A stretch of 64,000 nt of DNA, taken from JANXUR01 sp038229415. Lineage in GTDB: Bacteria > Acidobacteriota > Terriglobia > Terriglobales > Acidobacteriaceae. Positions 34,733 to 42,905 of this stretch are shown here, in pieces. The translations under genes were made by a program, and so were the position numbers. The notes under the pieces were generated by a model. That model had not been told where the DNA came from and did not search any database. It saw only the letters and a program-made list of their open reading frames with translations. The number at the start of each line of letters is the position of its first letter. Position 1 is the first letter of the stretch. Location of the stretch: the NCBI GenBank assembly GCA_038229415.1, contig JBBROM010000008.1, forward strand, positions 62,001-126,000. The letters run 5' to 3'.

Positions 34733-35157
34733 GCCTGAAGCTGGTAGTGGCAGCGATGATGGTGCGGGACGGCCAGATTTTGGCGTGCCAGCGCTCGGCA
34801 CAACACGCTATGCCGTTGAAGTGGGAGTTCCCCGGCGGCAAGGTGGAGCCGGGCGAAACGAAGCAGGATGCTTTGCGCCGCGAGTTGGAAGAGGAACTAG
34901 GCATAGAGGCTGAGATTGGTGCTGAAGTAGCGCACATTGTCCACCATTACCGCAGCGGGCTGGGTGTCGAACTTTACTTTTATCTAGTTACGGAATTCCG
35001 CAGCGAGATCATGAACCGCATCTTTCACAAGCTGCGCTGGTCGTATGCGGCGGAGTTGCTGGGCCTCGACTTTCTGGACGCCGACAAGTTAATCGTGGAA
35101 GATCTGGCACAGGGTCGGCTACTCGGCGATATGTTGTTGCCTACGCGCTCCCAGTAA
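34729..35157 (+). CDS. mutT: MutT-like Nudix hydrolase (8-oxo-dGTP diphosphatase type)
   Basis: A 142-residue Nudix enzyme. The complete Nudix box G-x5-E-x7-R-E-L-x-E-E-x-G is present in GGKVEPGETKQDALRRELEE followed by ELGI. WEFPGGK and the N-terminal QILACQRS segment match MutT, which cleans oxidised nucleotides. The start at 34729 overlaps the previous stop. The 3' end overlaps the convergent Nramp gene by 17 bases. Substrate within the MutT group is not certain. Confidence 0.9.
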   Translation: MSLKLVVAAMMVRDGQILACQRSAQHAMPLKWEFPGGKVEPGETKQDALRRELEEELGIEAEIGAEVAHIVHHYRSGLGVELYFYLVTEFRSEIMNRIFHKLRWSYAAELLGLDFLDADKLIVEDLAQGRLLGDMLLPTRSQ

Positions 35158-36403
35158 GCTGGCCATAAAGCAGAATGCCCGTCAGCACCACCATCACCAC
35201 GGTGAGCCCCCAAGCGATGGTATTGAACACGCGCCCGTTTACGTAGTCGCCCATCAGTTCGCGCTTGTTGCACAGCAGCAGCATAAAGATCAACACAAAG
35301 GGCAGCACCGCTCCGTTCACCACTTGCGAAAAGACGGTAATGGTAATGAGTGGCAGACCGGGAATCAGAATGACGGCCGCGCCCGCCACGATGAGCGCGG
35401 TGTAGAGCCAATAGAAAAACGGGGCTTCAGAAAATTTGCGGTTCACCCCAGACTCGAATCCCAGGCCTTCACAGACAACGTAAGCAGTAGAAAGCGGCAG
35501 AATCGAAGCCGCAAACAGAGACGCGTTGAACAGGCCGACGGCGAACAGAATGTGAGCGAAGTCACCCGCCAGTGGCTTGAGCGCCTGCGCGGCTTCCGAA
35601 GCGTCGTTGATCTTGAACTGTCCGTGAGCAAATAGGGTGGCCGCGCAAGCCACGATGATGAACCATGCGACGACGTCGGTAAAAATGCAGCCGATGATGA
35701 CGTCCCAGCGGGAGAGCCGGTATTGCTTCTTGGTGACGCCTTTTTCCACGATGCTGGCTTGCAGGTAAAACTGCATCCACGGCGCGATGGTGGTGCCGAT
35801 GACGCCGACGACCATGTAGATGTAGCCTTTGGCTTCGCCAGCGTGGCGTGCGGGCAAGGTGACGGTCGCCTTAAGTGCCTCCGTCCACGAAGGGCTGGCG
35901 TAGAACCCGGCGATGATGTAGGCGAAGTAGATGAATGAGGCGATCAGGAAGATTTTTTCCACACTCTTGTACTGGCCCTTCACCACCAACAGCCACACAA
36001 TCAGCGCGCATACTGGCACGCTGTAGTAGCGGGAGATGCCGAACAGCCCCAGGCTGCCTGCGATGCCCGCGAACTCGGCGATGACGTTGCCGAAGTTGGT
36101 GATGATCAGGCCCAACATCAGGAAGAACGTCATGCGAAAACCGTACTCTTCGCGGATGAGGTCGCTGAGGCCCTTGCCCGTGACCGCGCCCATGCGAGCG
36201 CACATTTCCTGCACCACGATCAGTGCAATGGTGGTGGGAATGATCGTCCACAACAAGCCCGTGCCGAACTGCGCGCCTGCCGCTGAATAGGTGAAAATAC
36301 CACCTGCGTCGTTGTCTACATTGGCCGTGATGAAACCCGGTCCGAGTACGGCCAGAATCATGGCGACGCGAATTTTCCAACTCTTGAGCAGCTTGAATTT
36401 CAT
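35141..36403 (-). CDS. divergent Nramp (SLC11) family metal transporter
   Basis: A 420-residue inner-membrane carrier with about eleven transmembrane helices and the Nramp fold. In canonical Mn/Fe Nramps helix 1 carries D-P-G-N and helix 6 carries M-P-H-N. Here the corresponding places read NVDNDAGG and TTIAPWMQF, so the metal-coordinating methionine is alanine and the aspartate-proline-glycine motif is altered. These changes fit the Nramp-related group that prefers hydrated Mg2+ or other ions over Mn2+. A soluble MgtE_N/CBS protein lies two genes upstream on the same strand. Confidence 0.9.
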   Translation of the reverse strand: MKFKLLKSWKIRVAMILAVLGPGFITANVDNDAGGIFTYSAAGAQFGTGLLWTIIPTTIALIVVQEMCARMGAVTGKGLSDLIREEYGFRMTFFLMLGLIITNFGNVIAEFAGIAGSLGLFGISRYYSVPVCALIVWLLVVKGQYKSVEKIFLIASFIYFAYIIAGFYASPSWTEALKATVTLPARHAGEAKGYIYMVVGVIGTTIAPWMQFYLQASIVEKGVTKKQYRLSRWDVIIGCIFTDVVAWFIIVACAATLFAHGQFKINDASEAAQALKPLAGDFAHILFAVGLFNASLFAASILPLSTAYVVCEGLGFESGVNRKFSEAPFFYWLYTALIVAGAAVILIPGLPLITITVFSQVVNGAVLPFVLIFMLLLCNKRELMGDYVNGRVFNTIAWGLTVVMVVLTGILLYGQLTGSA

Positions 36404-36606
36404 TTGAATACGCGAGCGATCAGAAGGAATCTACGAAACTTTGAACCATGAATGAAGCTATGAAGTGTCAGGATAAACGCGGAGCAGGGATTTGGCCAAA
36501 CGAACATTCGAATGCGAGGCAGATCGTCGCAGATCGTCAACGGGGAGGGCGCGGGAGGGCTGCGAAATGACAGCTCGCCCTCTCCGCTGATCGGCTACAA
36601 CCTCGA

Positions 36607-39168
36607 CTACTGCGGAATGATCTGAATCCCGTTGATGGGGGCCCGCAGGGCGTCCGTGGAAGACGTAGGCGTGCCCACCAAAGTGAAACTGGTTCCTGTC
36701 ACCGTGAACACCATATAGTTGCCAATGGCATTCGCCGCCGTCACCTGGCTAAAAGTTCCGCTAAAAACATTTCCGGGCGCATCGCTTAGGGCGATGGTTT
36801 GGGTGGTAGTTCCTGATCCCGACAAGGTGTAGTTGGCGTTGCGTGTGCTGCCATTGCTATCGCCGTTGGCGTAGACGTAGACGAGATACCCGTTTGCGGC
36901 TCCGGTCAGGCCGCTCACGGTAAGCGTGGTCGGGTTCGCTGCACCATCGTCCAAATAGCCGTTCATCATCGTCCAGTCTGGACTATTCGGAGGCACACTC
37001 AACTGCCAGCCATTATCGCCAGCCCACGTAATGGTGGCAGAGGTGGCCGTGCCAAACTCATCGGAAAGAGACTGTGGGGTTTGGTTGTTATAACCGGTCA
37101 GGTTGTTCCAGTTCGCCTTGGGGGCCACACCCGCTACGTCGCTGGCATTGAGTGCCGCTCCGTTACCCAAGAAATTGGCGCTAATAGCACCGATAGTGTT
37201 AGTAACAGTCAAGGTGATCGTCACTTTGCTGGTGACACCCTTGCTGCTCTTTCCTGTAACGGTGATGGTCGAAGTGCCAAGCGGAGTGGCCGCTGTGGTG
37301 CTGATCGTCATTACCGTAGAGGATGCACCGGTCACTATGGTCGGATTAAATGACGCGGTTGCGCCAGTCGGAAGTCCAGCGGCGGTAAAGGTAATATTGC
37401 CACCAAAGCCAAATCCGGTAACAGGTTTTACGCTGATCGTAAAAGTTGCACTGCCGCCGGGAAGCACTCCAGACGATGCCGGACTCGCCGTCAGAGTGAA
37501 GTTGTTACTCAACGGCAACAGGCCATAGGCGTGAACGTAGTTCTGCTGCGCGTAGTCCGTGAACGTGGCTACGTAGAGCCTGCCGTTGGCAATGGTCGGC
37601 GGCACAAACTTGGCGTGAAACGGCGTAGGAGCGTCGTTCAAATTGATGGTGCTGTTCCACAACTCTGCCCCCGTGGTGGCGTTGATGGCCCGAATCAGGC
37701 CCGTTGCCAAGCCGTGGTCAGCATCCTGCGTAGGGAGGGAGGCCCACACAATCGCGGAAGAATCTACGGTGCCATTGGAGGAGACACTGAGCACCGCGCC
37801 GGGATCGTATCCACCTGCGGAAAGCACGGTGCTTTGCACGACCGGCGTGGTGACGAACTTGCCGCTTACAAATTTGTATCCCTTGAGCACGTCGCTTAGA
37901 GTCCATAGATAAACAATCTGACCAAGAGATGCACTCTTGAAGTAGGCAGGGCCGGGGAAGATGGCGTTGTTGACTGCCTGAAATTCTTGCGGGATTTGAG
38001 TGTCGCCCGGCACATAGTGACCCAGTTTCGCAGGATTCAGCACGTAAAACAGTCCCTGTTTGCCACCGCCCACCACCGCGTTCGCGCCCGGAATCAGCAG
38101 CGGGCCGGACGACCCAAGATCTTCATCCGCATTATTCAAATCGCTGTAGTTATCGGTTTGGAAATAGTCCACGAATGCGAGCTTGCTGTTTTTAGTACTC
38201 AGTTTGATGACTGACTCGCTGAAGTCCGTAGCGCTATTGGAGCCGTTGCCCGTCATATAAAACAGGTTGCCGTTGCTATCCACCGCCGGACCACGACCCG
38301 CCATCCAGATGCCGCCTTGATAGCCATTCGCGGTGTCGCAGTAAGCTCCAGTCTGGGCCAGTGTGGTCGCGTTATAGGCAATCACCCAACCGTGATAGGG
38401 CTGGTCATCTTCGTGCGACGACCAGGCGATGATCACCTGTCCATTAGCCTCGGCCAGCGCCGGGCGCTGATTTTCCCAAAAAGAATCGAATGGCACCATG
38501 CCGCCGACACTTTCTTCACCAATGCCGGGTACCGATGCTGTGACTACGACCGGGCCACCGAACTTTTCAGCTCCAGTGGTGATGTCGAGCGCATGCAGTC
38601 GTTGCACATAACTGGCAGTACTGCCAGAAACTTCCTTCGTCCGCGCCACCAGGTACATCGTCTGTGTGGTCGCATCAATCACAGGCGTTCCCGCAATTCC
38701 CACGGATCCTACGATATTCAGGTCGTTGGAGCCGGTGATGTCTGAAATGGGAATCGCAGTAACACCCGCAGATGCATTGGTGAAGTTGACCGACCACAAG
38801 GTCAGATTCTGGGCGGCATCGAAGGCATAGACGGTGTCGTTCATCGTCACCACGTAAAGCACGTTGTGCGTACCTTGGCCGGGAATGGCAACGTTCGAGA
38901 CGAAGAGCGGCTGGGCGTAGACCGATCCATCCACTAGATAGCTGTAGAGTTTGCCGAAGTTAGACGAGTTCACGTTGGTCGTCTTGAGGACGGTTTCCAA
39001 TGCGTTTAATCCGGTACGGGAACCATCATTGCGGTTGGTAAGCACGTTCACCGGAGCAGCTGGCACGAGTATAGGAACGGGAGCCACCACCTGAGCGGCA
39101 GGTGCTGCACAAGAGAGCGTGGATAAACCGCAGGAGAGCACAAGCAACCCAATGGATGAACGAAACAT
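36607..39168 (-). CDS. secreted beta-propeller protein with Ig-like and C-terminal domains
   Basis: Exported protein of 853 residues. After a signal peptide, residues about 45-560 form a quinoprotein-like beta-propeller with YVVTMNDTVYAFDAAQ, GIAGTPVIDATTQTMYLVA and GPAVDSNGNLFYMTGNGS blades. A 90-residue Ig-like repeat domain (FTLTASPASSGVLPGG start) follows, then a beta-rich C-terminal domain ending NGIQIIPQ. No PQQ ligand set can be recognised. GGAGG five bases before ATG 39168 fixes the start; the TTG four codons earlier is rejected. The role is unknown; surface or cell-envelope binding is plausible. Confidence 0.85.
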   Translation of the reverse strand: MFRSSIGLLVLSCGLSTLSCAAPAAQVVAPVPILVPAAPVNVLTNRNDGSRTGLNALETVLKTTNVNSSNFGKLYSYLVDGSVYAQPLFVSNVAIPGQGTHNVLYVVTMNDTVYAFDAAQNLTLWSVNFTNASAGVTAIPISDITGSNDLNIVGSVGIAGTPVIDATTQTMYLVARTKEVSGSTASYVQRLHALDITTGAEKFGGPVVVTASVPGIGEESVGGMVPFDSFWENQRPALAEANGQVIIAWSSHEDDQPYHGWVIAYNATTLAQTGAYCDTANGYQGGIWMAGRGPAVDSNGNLFYMTGNGSNSATDFSESVIKLSTKNSKLAFVDYFQTDNYSDLNNADEDLGSSGPLLIPGANAVVGGGKQGLFYVLNPAKLGHYVPGDTQIPQEFQAVNNAIFPGPAYFKSASLGQIVYLWTLSDVLKGYKFVSGKFVTTPVVQSTVLSAGGYDPGAVLSVSSNGTVDSSAIVWASLPTQDADHGLATGLIRAINATTGAELWNSTINLNDAPTPFHAKFVPPTIANGRLYVATFTDYAQQNYVHAYGLLPLSNNFTLTASPASSGVLPGGSATFTISVKPVTGFGFGGNITFTAAGLPTGATASFNPTIVTGASSTVMTISTTAATPLGTSTITVTGKSSKGVTSKVTITLTVTNTIGAISANFLGNGAALNASDVAGVAPKANWNNLTGYNNQTPQSLSDEFGTATSATITWAGDNGWQLSVPPNSPDWTMMNGYLDDGAANPTTLTVSGLTGAANGYLVYVYANGDSNGSTRNANYTLSGSGTTTQTIALSDAPGNVFSGTFSQVTAANAIGNYMVFTVTGTSFTLVGTPTSSTDALRAPINGIQIIPQ

Positions 39169-39198
39169 GAAGGCCTCCAAGCCGCTAATGAGCTTAAC

Positions 39199-39220
39199 AC
39201 GAAAGTACCGGGACTTTCGT
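39199..39220. promoter_or_regulatory. operator-like inverted repeat upstream of the beta-propeller gene
   Basis: ACGAAAGT and ACTTTCGT form a perfect 8-bp inverted repeat with a 6-base spacer (ACCGGG), 31 bases before the start codon. The half-site recurs at 39314-39326. Confidence 0.4.
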
Positions 39221-39313
39221 ACTTAAACTTCCGCGTTCTGGAACCCAGATTTCACTCAGGGAAAAATAAGGCGGCATCTGCGGAAAACTTTATCAAAAAG
39301 GCTTACGGCAACA

Positions 39314-39326
39314 TTTCGTAACGAAA
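39314..39326. promoter_or_regulatory. second ACGAAA/TTTCGT inverted repeat
   Basis: TTTCGT-A-ACGAAA is a perfect palindrome around one base. It lies in the gap between the beta-propeller gene and the MgtE_N/CBS gene and shares its half-site with the element at 39199. The remaining 230-bp gap has no gene. Confidence 0.35.
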
Positions 39327-39398
39327 ACTGTTCCTATAAGCATCTCTCAAAATGGCTTTTTGCAGCTTTGTGCTATTGGCTGGGGTCACTTGCGGGAA

Positions 39399-40652
39399 CT
39401 ACAGTTTACTTCTGAGCAGGTTGATGATGTCGTCTGAGGTGATTACGCCGCTGAGTTTGCCGGCGTCGTCCACGACCGGCAAGGCTGACAGGTTGTACTT
39501 ATCGAATAGCTCGGCGATCTCATGCTCTTTGGCGTCTTCGTGGCAGCTAATCAGCGGATCAGACATCAGCGAAATCATCGGCGTCGCTGGTCCGGCGAGG
39601 ACGACGTGCGGTAGCGGCACCGAACCTACCAGCGTTTCGTGCGAGTCAATCAGAAAGAACGTGGTGACCGTTTCAACGCCGCCTTCATAGCTGCGCAGAG
39701 CCTCGATGGCGTCGGTTGCGGTCGCGGTCACCGGCAGGGAGAGATACTCCGTCGTCATGCGGCCCGCGGCGCTATTTTCTTTATAGCCGAGCAGCTCGGT
39801 GACGTCTTCGCGCTCCTCCTGCTCCATCTCGCGCAGAATCTCCTGCGCACGATGACTGGGCATGTCGGCGAGCAAGTCGGCGGCGGCACCGGGGTCCATT
39901 TCTTCGACGATGTCGGCGGCACGGTCGGAGTCGAGCGACTCCATAATCTGCGCCTTCATCTTGGGGTCTTCGACTTCTTCCAGCGCGTCAGCAGCCACGT
40001 CTTCGTCGAGCGTCTCAAAGACCGCTTCGCGCTGATCGGGGTTCAGATCTTCCACGATGTCGGCGATATCGGCCGGGTGTAGGGTGGAGAGCTTTTCATG
40101 AGAAATCTTGAGCTTGACCCGGCGGGCGGGGTCGGTTTCGATCAGATCCACGAACTGCCACGGGATCATACTGGGAGAGACATTCGCCAGCAGCGAACGC
40201 AGGGCGCTGGCGGGAACAACGCCCTTGAGCAGGCGGCGCATCGCGCCCCTAAGTCCGACGTCTACAGCTTCGACCCGCAGGATTACGTGTCCGTCGGCCA
40301 TATCGGCGAGGAAGTGTACGTCATTGACTCGGACGACTTTGCGTCCGTTGATGTCAATAATCTGCTGGTCGAGCAGGTCGCGCTCCAGCAACAGCAGGCC
40401 CTCGGTGCCTTCGACGGGTAGCCATTGGGCGGGCGGCGTTGCAGCACGGAAACTGCCCGTGATGGGGTCTACCGAAGAAATGTGGGCCATCAGCAGCATA
40501 CGTCGGCCCAAGTCGGTCTTGACGATCAGGGCCCAAACTGAGGCCAAATCCTCTTGCGGGGCCATCGCAACTTCGCGCACGGAAGCGATGCGCCGGCCAG
40601 TGTTGTCCACTACGGAGGCGCCCAGCAATTCCGAGAGTGCAAAAGTGCTCAT
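39399..40652 (-). CDS. soluble PRC-barrel/MgtE N-domain/CBS protein
   Basis: A 417-residue cytosolic protein without transmembrane segments. Residues 1 to about 170 hold two PRC-barrel-like units (VVDNTGRRIASVREV and IDINGRKVVRVNDV). An MgtE N-terminal superhelical domain follows (LHPADIADIVEDLNPDQREA, DPGAAADLLADMPSHRAQ). Two CBS domains end the protein (VTATATDAIEALRSY; SALPVVDDAGKLSGVITSDD). In MgtE these last two modules sense Mg2+ and gate the channel; the channel part is absent here. Position near the unusual Nramp carrier suggests it regulates that carrier. The start is ATG 40652. Confidence 0.88.
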   Translation of the reverse strand: MSTFALSELLGASVVDNTGRRIASVREVAMAPQEDLASVWALIVKTDLGRRMLLMAHISSVDPITGSFRAATPPAQWLPVEGTEGLLLLERDLLDQQIIDINGRKVVRVNDVHFLADMADGHVILRVEAVDVGLRGAMRRLLKGVVPASALRSLLANVSPSMIPWQFVDLIETDPARRVKLKISHEKLSTLHPADIADIVEDLNPDQREAVFETLDEDVAADALEEVEDPKMKAQIMESLDSDRAADIVEEMDPGAAADLLADMPSHRAQEILREMEQEEREDVTELLGYKENSAAGRMTTEYLSLPVTATATDAIEALRSYEGGVETVTTFFLIDSHETLVGSVPLPHVVLAGPATPMISLMSDPLISCHEDAKEHEIAELFDKYNLSALPVVDDAGKLSGVITSDDIINLLRSKL

Positions 40653-40839
40653 AAGCCTACCGAAGGATACTTGAGCGCGTACGATTCCGCCAAGAATTCG
40701 GGCAAATACACACACGCCGTTGACAACACACCGCCTTCCAAGAGACACTGCTGCCTTCATCGTTCGTTCCTGTTTGGGACGCGGCTACCCCGTGGAAGGC
40801 CGCATACCAACAGACAAGCTGGACAGAGTATTGAGCAAA

Positions 40840-41286
40840 ATGACGGCGAGCCAGGTTTCATACACGATGGAGTCAACGCTGGAGACGGTGAACGAGGCCG
40901 AGGCTCTGGCAGTTCGCTTTGCCGAGGAATCCGGCTTTGACGAAAGCGACGTAATGCAGATTTCGCTCGCAGTGCGGGAAGCTGCCATTAACGCCGTGAT
41001 GCACGGCAATCAGCGTGATCCGGCGAAAAAGATGACGCTGGGTTTTGAACGGATGCCGGGCGAGATGACGATTACAGTGCGTGATCAAGGTGCGGGCCTG
41101 GATGTAGAGTCGTTGCCTGACCCCTTGGCTCCGGAGAACCTTATGAAAACCTCCGGTCGTGGCATATTTTTGATTCGTACGATGATGGATGAGGTGCAGT
41201 TTCGAATCCTTCATCCCGGCAATGAGATTAAAATGAAAAAGCGGGTTCCTGGCCCAGCCACGAACTCAGAGGAGACCTTGAAATGA
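40840..41286 (+). CDS. anti-sigma factor serine kinase, RsbW/SpoIIAB-like
   Basis: HATPase-type protein of about 148 residues that in partner-switching systems binds a sigma factor and phosphorylates a STAS antagonist. The N box is SLAVREAAINAVMHGN, the G1 box VRDQGAGLD and the G2 region TSGRGIFLIRTMMD. The stop overlaps the STAS gene start in ATGA. The frame is open upstream to a TTG at 40720, but the added residues look non-native; ATG 40867 is another possible start. No sigma factor gene is adjacent, so the target is elsewhere. Confidence 0.85.
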   Translation: MTASQVSYTMESTLETVNEAEALAVRFAEESGFDESDVMQISLAVREAAINAVMHGNQRDPAKKMTLGFERMPGEMTITVRDQGAGLDVESLPDPLAPENLMKTSGRGIFLIRTMMDEVQFRILHPGNEIKMKKRVPGPATNSEETLK

Positions 41287-41627
41287 GCTTGAAAACAACC
41301 ACTCGGCAAGTAGATGGCGTAACCATTGTGGATTGTAGTGGCCGTATTACCTTGGGCGAAGGCAGCGTGGTGCTGCGCGAACTGGTGCGCGAACTCCTGA
41401 GCAAGGGTGACAAAAACCTTCTGCTGAACCTTGGCGACGTGACCTACATTGACAGCTCCGGCATCGGCGAGTTGGTAAGCGCCTTTACCACGGTGAAGAA
41501 CCAGGGCGGCGCGCTCAAGCTGCTGAACCTGACCAAGAAGGTGCATGACCTTCTGCAGATCACCAAGCTGTACACGGTGTTTGACGTTCACGACAACGAA
41601 GTCGCGGCGATTCAGTCTTACAAGTAA
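41283..41627 (+). CDS. STAS domain anti-sigma factor antagonist
   Basis: A 114-residue RsbV/SpoIIAA-like protein. The phosphorylatable serine lies in YIDSSGIGELVSA, in the loop conserved among antagonists; VDGVTIVDCSGRITLGEG is the usual first strand pair. When dephosphorylated it would bind the upstream RsbW-like kinase and free the sigma factor. The ATGA overlap with the kinase gene shows they are made together. Confidence 0.93.
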   Translation: MSLKTTTRQVDGVTIVDCSGRITLGEGSVVLRELVRELLSKGDKNLLLNLGDVTYIDSSGIGELVSAFTTVKNQGGALKLLNLTKKVHDLLQITKLYTVFDVHDNEVAAIQSYK

Positions 41628-41674
41628 GCTGGCTGGCATTTTGTGCCAACGCACAGCCGCGTAAGTACATGGGC

Positions 41675-41693
41675 GGGAGCCAACTCGGCTCCC
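41675..41693 (+). terminator. weak hairpin after the STAS gene
   Basis: GGGAGCC and GGCTCCC form a 7-bp stem with the loop AACTC about 50 bases after the STAS stop. There is no T-run, so termination would be inefficient or Rho-dependent. The 163-bp gap to the next gene holds nothing else recognisable. Confidence 0.35.
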
Positions 41694-41790
41694 AGCTCTC
41701 CCATTCCTGATTCCCAAATTGGGCCACCCCGGCTCGAACCTCGCTTTTTTCGGGTTGCATCCGTTCTAAAATTGAAAGTGGAGGCATATA

Positions 41791-42315
41791 ATGCGCCTAA
41801 GCAGGCTTGACCGTTCGCAGGTGGATGAGGCGACGGGCGAGGTCTTTGACAACTTCCAGAAAGAACGCGGCAACGTGCCGAACATGTTCCGCACCATGGC
41901 CCGGCGGCCGGAGTTGATGCGTACCGCCGCGGCGCATATGCGGGCCTTGATGACGACCGGCACGGTGTCGCCGAAGCTGAAGGAATTGGTGATCTGCCGC
42001 ACTTCGCAGATTAACCACTGCGAGTATTGACTGGCCTCACACGCCGTCTTGGCAAGACGGCAGGGCTGGTCGGACGACCAGATTAACGATTTAGCGAACT
42101 TCGAAACGCGGGATGATTTCAGCCCCGCGGAAAAATCCGCGCTGCGGCTGGCCGAGCGTATGGCCGACGACAGCAATCGGGTGGATGATGCTCTGTGGAA
42201 TGAACTGCGTAGCCACTTTGACGAAGGTGAGATCATCGAACTCGCCTCGGCGATTGGACTGTTCCACTACTTCAATCGCTTTAACAATGCACTGGGGATG
42301 GAGCCGACTAAGTAG
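41791..42315 (+). CDS. AhpD-like carboxymuconolactone decarboxylase family protein, probable selenoprotein (TGA = Sec at codon 80)
   Basis: Read through the in-frame TGA at 42028-42030, the frame gives a complete 174-residue CMD/AhpD-like peroxidase-related protein. Before the TGA comes ELVICRTSQINHCEY and after it LASHAVLARRQGWSDDQIN. In the family this stretch is C-E-Y-C-L-x-x-H, so the TGA stands exactly at the resolving/peroxidatic cysteine, giving C77-E-Y-U80. The downstream half keeps all family features to the end (SPAEKSALRLAERMADD, GLFHYFNRFNNALGMEP). A GTGGAGG ribosome site lies six bases before the ATG. A SECIS-like hairpin follows the TGA. A nonsense mutation or sequencing error is the alternative; the lack of any other lesion argues against decay. 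No sel genes are in the window. Confidence 0.82.
42028..42069 (+). promoter_or_regulatory. candidate bacterial SECIS element with its UGA codon
   Basis: Just after the TGA, C42031-C42036 can pair with G42064-G42069 (6 bp with G-U pairs). After an internal loop, GCCGTCT (42043-42049) pairs with AGACGGC (42055-42061). The apical loop is TGGCA, with GG at 42051-42052, 21-22 bases after the TGA. Bacterial SECIS hairpins start right after the UGA and carry G residues in a small apical loop at about this distance. Confidence 0.7.
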
Positions 42316-42892
42316 GGCTCGTTCAGTTCGTGAGAGTGATCACCGGCCCGCAGGACGATTCGTCGTCTGCGGGCTTTTGCTTTGGGTGCTGGGCTCACCT
42401 AAGGCATTTGCGGGGCACAAGGTAGAACCTCCCGTCGGAACCGAGGCATGCGTTCCCTTCACCGAAGCACCGAAACATCTGGGCAAGAAGGTATGCCTGC
42501 AAGGCAAGGTGATGGAAGTGCGTGAGGGCGAGGATGCCATCTATCTGAATTTTTGCGCGGATCACCGCAAGTGCGGGCTGAGTGTCGTGGTATTCGACGA
42601 AGACCTAAATCGCATCGGCGATGTTCGTACGCTCACTGGCAAGGAGATCACGATTCGCGGCAAGGTCGAGGAATACGACGGCCACGCAGAGATTGTGCTC
42701 CGCCAGCGCGCGCAGCTCGATAAGATCGAGTTGCCGCCGATTCCGCGAGAGTATGACGTGTCGCAGCAGGGACACGCGTCAGCGGGAAGGTTCGCCCGGC
42801 CCCATCATCGGACTGCGCCTTCTTCTAAACGGCACCGCACCGACCCTAATGTGGATGTGGCACTCACTCCAGATGATGTGGAAGACCGCTGA
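42287..42892 (+). CDS. secreted OB-fold-like protein of unknown function
   Basis: About 201 residues. Following a long basic N-region, FVVCGLLLWVLG and the site AFA-G look like a signal peptide. The core has CVPFTEAPKHLGKKVCLQGK, EDAIYLNFCADHRKCGLSV, VVVFDEDLNRIGDVRTL and EIVLRQRAQL, a beta-barrel pattern like the OB-fold proteins that accompany nucleases in acidobacteria. Cysteines (TEACVP, KKVCLQ, NFCADHRKC) may pair. The start is uncertain: ATG 42287 overlaps the selenoprotein gene by 29 bases, while a TTG at 42377 would leave too short a signal. A terminator-like hairpin lies inside the 5' part. Confidence 0.65.
   Translation: MHWGWSRLSRARSVRESDHRPAGRFVVCGLLLWVLGSPKAFAGHKVEPPVGTEACVPFTEAPKHLGKKVCLQGKVMEVREGEDAIYLNFCADHRKCGLSVVVFDEDLNRIGDVRTLTGKEITIRGKVEEYDGHAEIVLRQRAQLDKIELPPIPREYDVSQQGHASAGRFARPHHRTAPSSKRHRTDPNVDVALTPDDVEDR
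42346..42378 (+). terminator. terminator-like hairpin after the selenoprotein gene
   Basis: GCCCGCAG and ACGA (one G bulged) pair with TCGT and CTGCGGGC around a TTCG tetraloop, followed by TTTTGCTTT. This is a textbook intrinsic terminator 31 bases after the CMD stop. It also lies inside the likely 5' coding part of the OB-fold-like gene. Confidence 0.75.
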
Positions 42893-42905
42893 GGCAGCCT
42901 TCCGG

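Noticed and set aside
40720..40839. Upstream extension of the RsbW-like gene to a TTG
   Set aside because: The added 40 residues have no similarity to the family and no ribosome site is seen before the TTG.
41791..42030. CMD gene as a nonsense pseudogene or as two separate small genes
   Set aside because: The halves are in one frame, the break is a single TGA on the redox cysteine, and a SECIS-like hairpin follows; decay would be expected to leave other lesions.
42043..42061. Hairpin after the TGA as a transcription terminator
   Set aside because: No T-run follows and it lies in the middle of the conserved protein sequence; the true terminator-like hairpin is at 42346.
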